This document shows, one piece after another, positions 62,617-64,000 of a stretch of DNA of 64,000 bases (the first letter of the stretch is position 1; each line of letters begins with the position of its first letter). Location of the stretch: contig NZ_RRUE01000001.1 of NCBI RefSeq assembly GCF_003892345.1, positions 713,008-777,007 of the forward strand, written 5' to 3'. The position numbers and the translations under genes were made by a program. The notes under the pieces were generated by a model. It was given only the letters and a program-made list of their open reading frames with translations, did no database searches and had not been told where the DNA came from. Source of the DNA: Lautropia dentalis. Its GTDB lineage: Bacteria; Pseudomonadota; Gammaproteobacteria; Burkholderiales; Burkholderiaceae_E.

Positions 62617-64000
62617 ATGGGCAAGGCAGATCGGACAGAGGTTGAAGTGCAGGATCTGGGTACCCAGTGGGTTGACGAAGAGATCAGTGGCGCGCAGATG
62701 CCGGATGCGCGTCTGAAGGCACGCCTGGGCGAGATCATGCGTCATCTCGGCAAGGATGTGACCAACTCGATTCCGTCCTCGTTCGAGGATTGGGCTGCGA
62801 CGAAAGCAGCGTACCGGATGCTGTCCAATGATCGGGTGGACGTCCAGGCGATCATTTCGGGGCACCTGCAGGCCACACGGCGTCGCGTGCAACAAAGCGA
62901 GGGGCAGATTCTGGTGCTGCACGATACAACCTCGTTCACGTTTGATCGGCTGTATCCAGAGGATGTGGGTTTTTTGGGCAGGCTGGCGGGAGCCGAGGAG
63001 GAGACGCGGATCTGCGGGATGCTGATGCACGCGAGTCTGGCCATCACGCAGGATGCGCTGCCCCTGGGGCTGTGTGCGCTGCAGTTCTGGAACCGGCAGG
63101 AATTCAGCAAGGATCAGGCAGCAGGCAGGGCCGCGCGCAAGCGTGTCGAGGACAGGGAAAGTCATCGCTGGGTCGAGGGGCTGCAGCAGGCCACGGCGTT
63201 GCTGCAGGCGGAGTCCGGGCGATGCGTGCACATCGCGGACCGCGAAAGCGACATCTACGCGCTGTTTTACGCGGCCAGGGAGCTGGGCACACATTTCCTG
63301 GTGCGCACCAGCACGGATCGCCCGACAGGTAACGGCCAGCAGACAGTGGAAGAGGAGATGGCCGACGCGCTGGTCAAGGGCCTGCACCGGGTGTTCTTTC
63401 GTGATCGTTGGGGCCATGCGCACGAGGCGACCATGACGCTGCGTCATCGGCGTCTGCGGATACGGCCGCCGCAGGAGCACAAGGAGTTGCCCGAGCTGAC
63501 GCTGACGGTACTGCACGCCACGGAGCGAGGCGCGCCGCTCAATCGCAAGCCCCTGAGCTGGAAGCTGATTACGGATCTGCCGGTTCAGTCGCGCGAGCAG
63601 GCCATCGAGAAGCTGGACTGGTATGCGATGCGCTGGAACATCGAGACGTTCTTCAAGGTGATGAAATCGGGCTGCAAGGCCGAGGACGCGCAGCTTCGCA
63701 CCGCAGAACGGTTGAGCAACCTGATGGCGGTGTACTGCATTCTGTCATGGCGGCTGATGTGGATGACGATGCTCAATCGCCTTGAACCCGAGGCCGACCC
63801 GAGGGTGGTGTTCACGGAGCAGGAGATCCGGGCTCTGAAGGCGCTGGTGACGGTACGCTGGAAGAACAAGGTGCCTGAGCCAGAGACGCTGCATGACTGC
63901 GTGATCCTGGTGGCGCGCCTTGGCGGCTATCTGGCCAGAAAGAATGACAGGCCACCGGGGAACGAGGTTATCTGGAAGGGGATGCGCCGGCTTGACGACA
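62617..64000 (+). mobile_element. IS4-family (IS50/Tn5-like) transposase gene, truncated by the window edge
   Basis: From ATG 62617 (after CCGGAGG) the frame stays open for 461 codons to the edge. The DDE catalytic residues are visible: Asp in VLHDTTSFTF, Asp in HIADRESDIYALF and Glu in MRWNIETFFKVMKSGCKAE, within a YREK-like context. The N-terminus KARLGEIMRHLGKDVTNSIP and SFEDWAATKAAYRML resembles Tn5 transposase. Tn5 transposase has 476 residues, so little is missing. Codon use and GC look similar to the chromosome, slightly lower. Confidence 0.9.

Overview
The window is about 66% GC and looks like a chromosomal segment of a betaproteobacterium of the order Burkholderiales. Two gene orders support this: scpB-rluB-rimP-nusA-infB-rbfA-truB-typA, and exbB-exbD-lpxK-trm112-kdsB-adk with xseA divergent. 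A genus such as Lautropia would fit the GC content and the alanine-rich proteins, but that is only a guess. There is no rRNA, CRISPR array, plasmid or prophage. The only clear mobile element is an IS4-family transposase gene cut by the right edge.

Layout. 1-1890: a hybrid histidine kinase broken by an in-frame stop, divergent from a respiratory operon (2135-7180) that encodes a three-haem c-type cytochrome, a TorD-type chaperone and a TorA/DMSO-reductase-type molybdoenzyme. 7329-8206: a Nudix hydrolase and an initiator tRNA-Met with promoter and terminator. 8732-11492: an MscS-type channel and an LpxR-type lipid A deacylase. 12102-26681: chromosome-segregation and translation genes, with a promoter, structured leader and strong terminator ahead of rimP, and a SWIB-domain protein at the end. 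27039-32546: two paralogous exported proteins of unknown function and a two-haem beta-propeller lipoprotein. 32640-42209: NudC, a KTSC protein, an amidase, Adk, the Kdo/lipid A genes kdsB and lpxK, ExbBD and XseA. 42426-48948: small envelope proteins, isocitrate dehydrogenase, a VOC protein, a FUSC-type membrane protein and quinone-dependent D-lactate dehydrogenase. 49024-51555: a three-gene iron-associated membrane operon (DUF3649, PepSY-TM, DUF3325) with a 14-base G tract inside one gene and a nonsense codon in another. 51767-57676: a HAD phosphatase, a glycosyltransferase, a DUF2325 protein, Fur, a nitroreductase and a His-rich PCuAC copper chaperone. 57840-61978: a cold-shock protein and clpS-clpA. 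61979-64000: two large hairpins and the IS4-family transposase.

Recurring features. Several housekeeping enzymes (LpxK, NudC, Dld, amidase, RluB, ScpB) carry long Ala/Pro/Ser/Thr/Gly-rich insertions or tails absent from typical family members. Three genes appear to start at TTG (truB, exbB, the DUF2325 gene). Intergenic DNA holds two dispersed motifs: the octamer GTGTCATG, found only between genes, and an element with the core TTYGTYCCYGCGC. Two genes (the histidine kinase and the DUF3325 gene) are interrupted by single stop codons in otherwise intact frames.

The most promising unusual biology is the chimeric TorC-like cytochrome operon, the possible phase-variable iron-associated locus, the regulated-looking rimP-nusA-infB leader, the paralogous exported pair, and the intergenic octamer.
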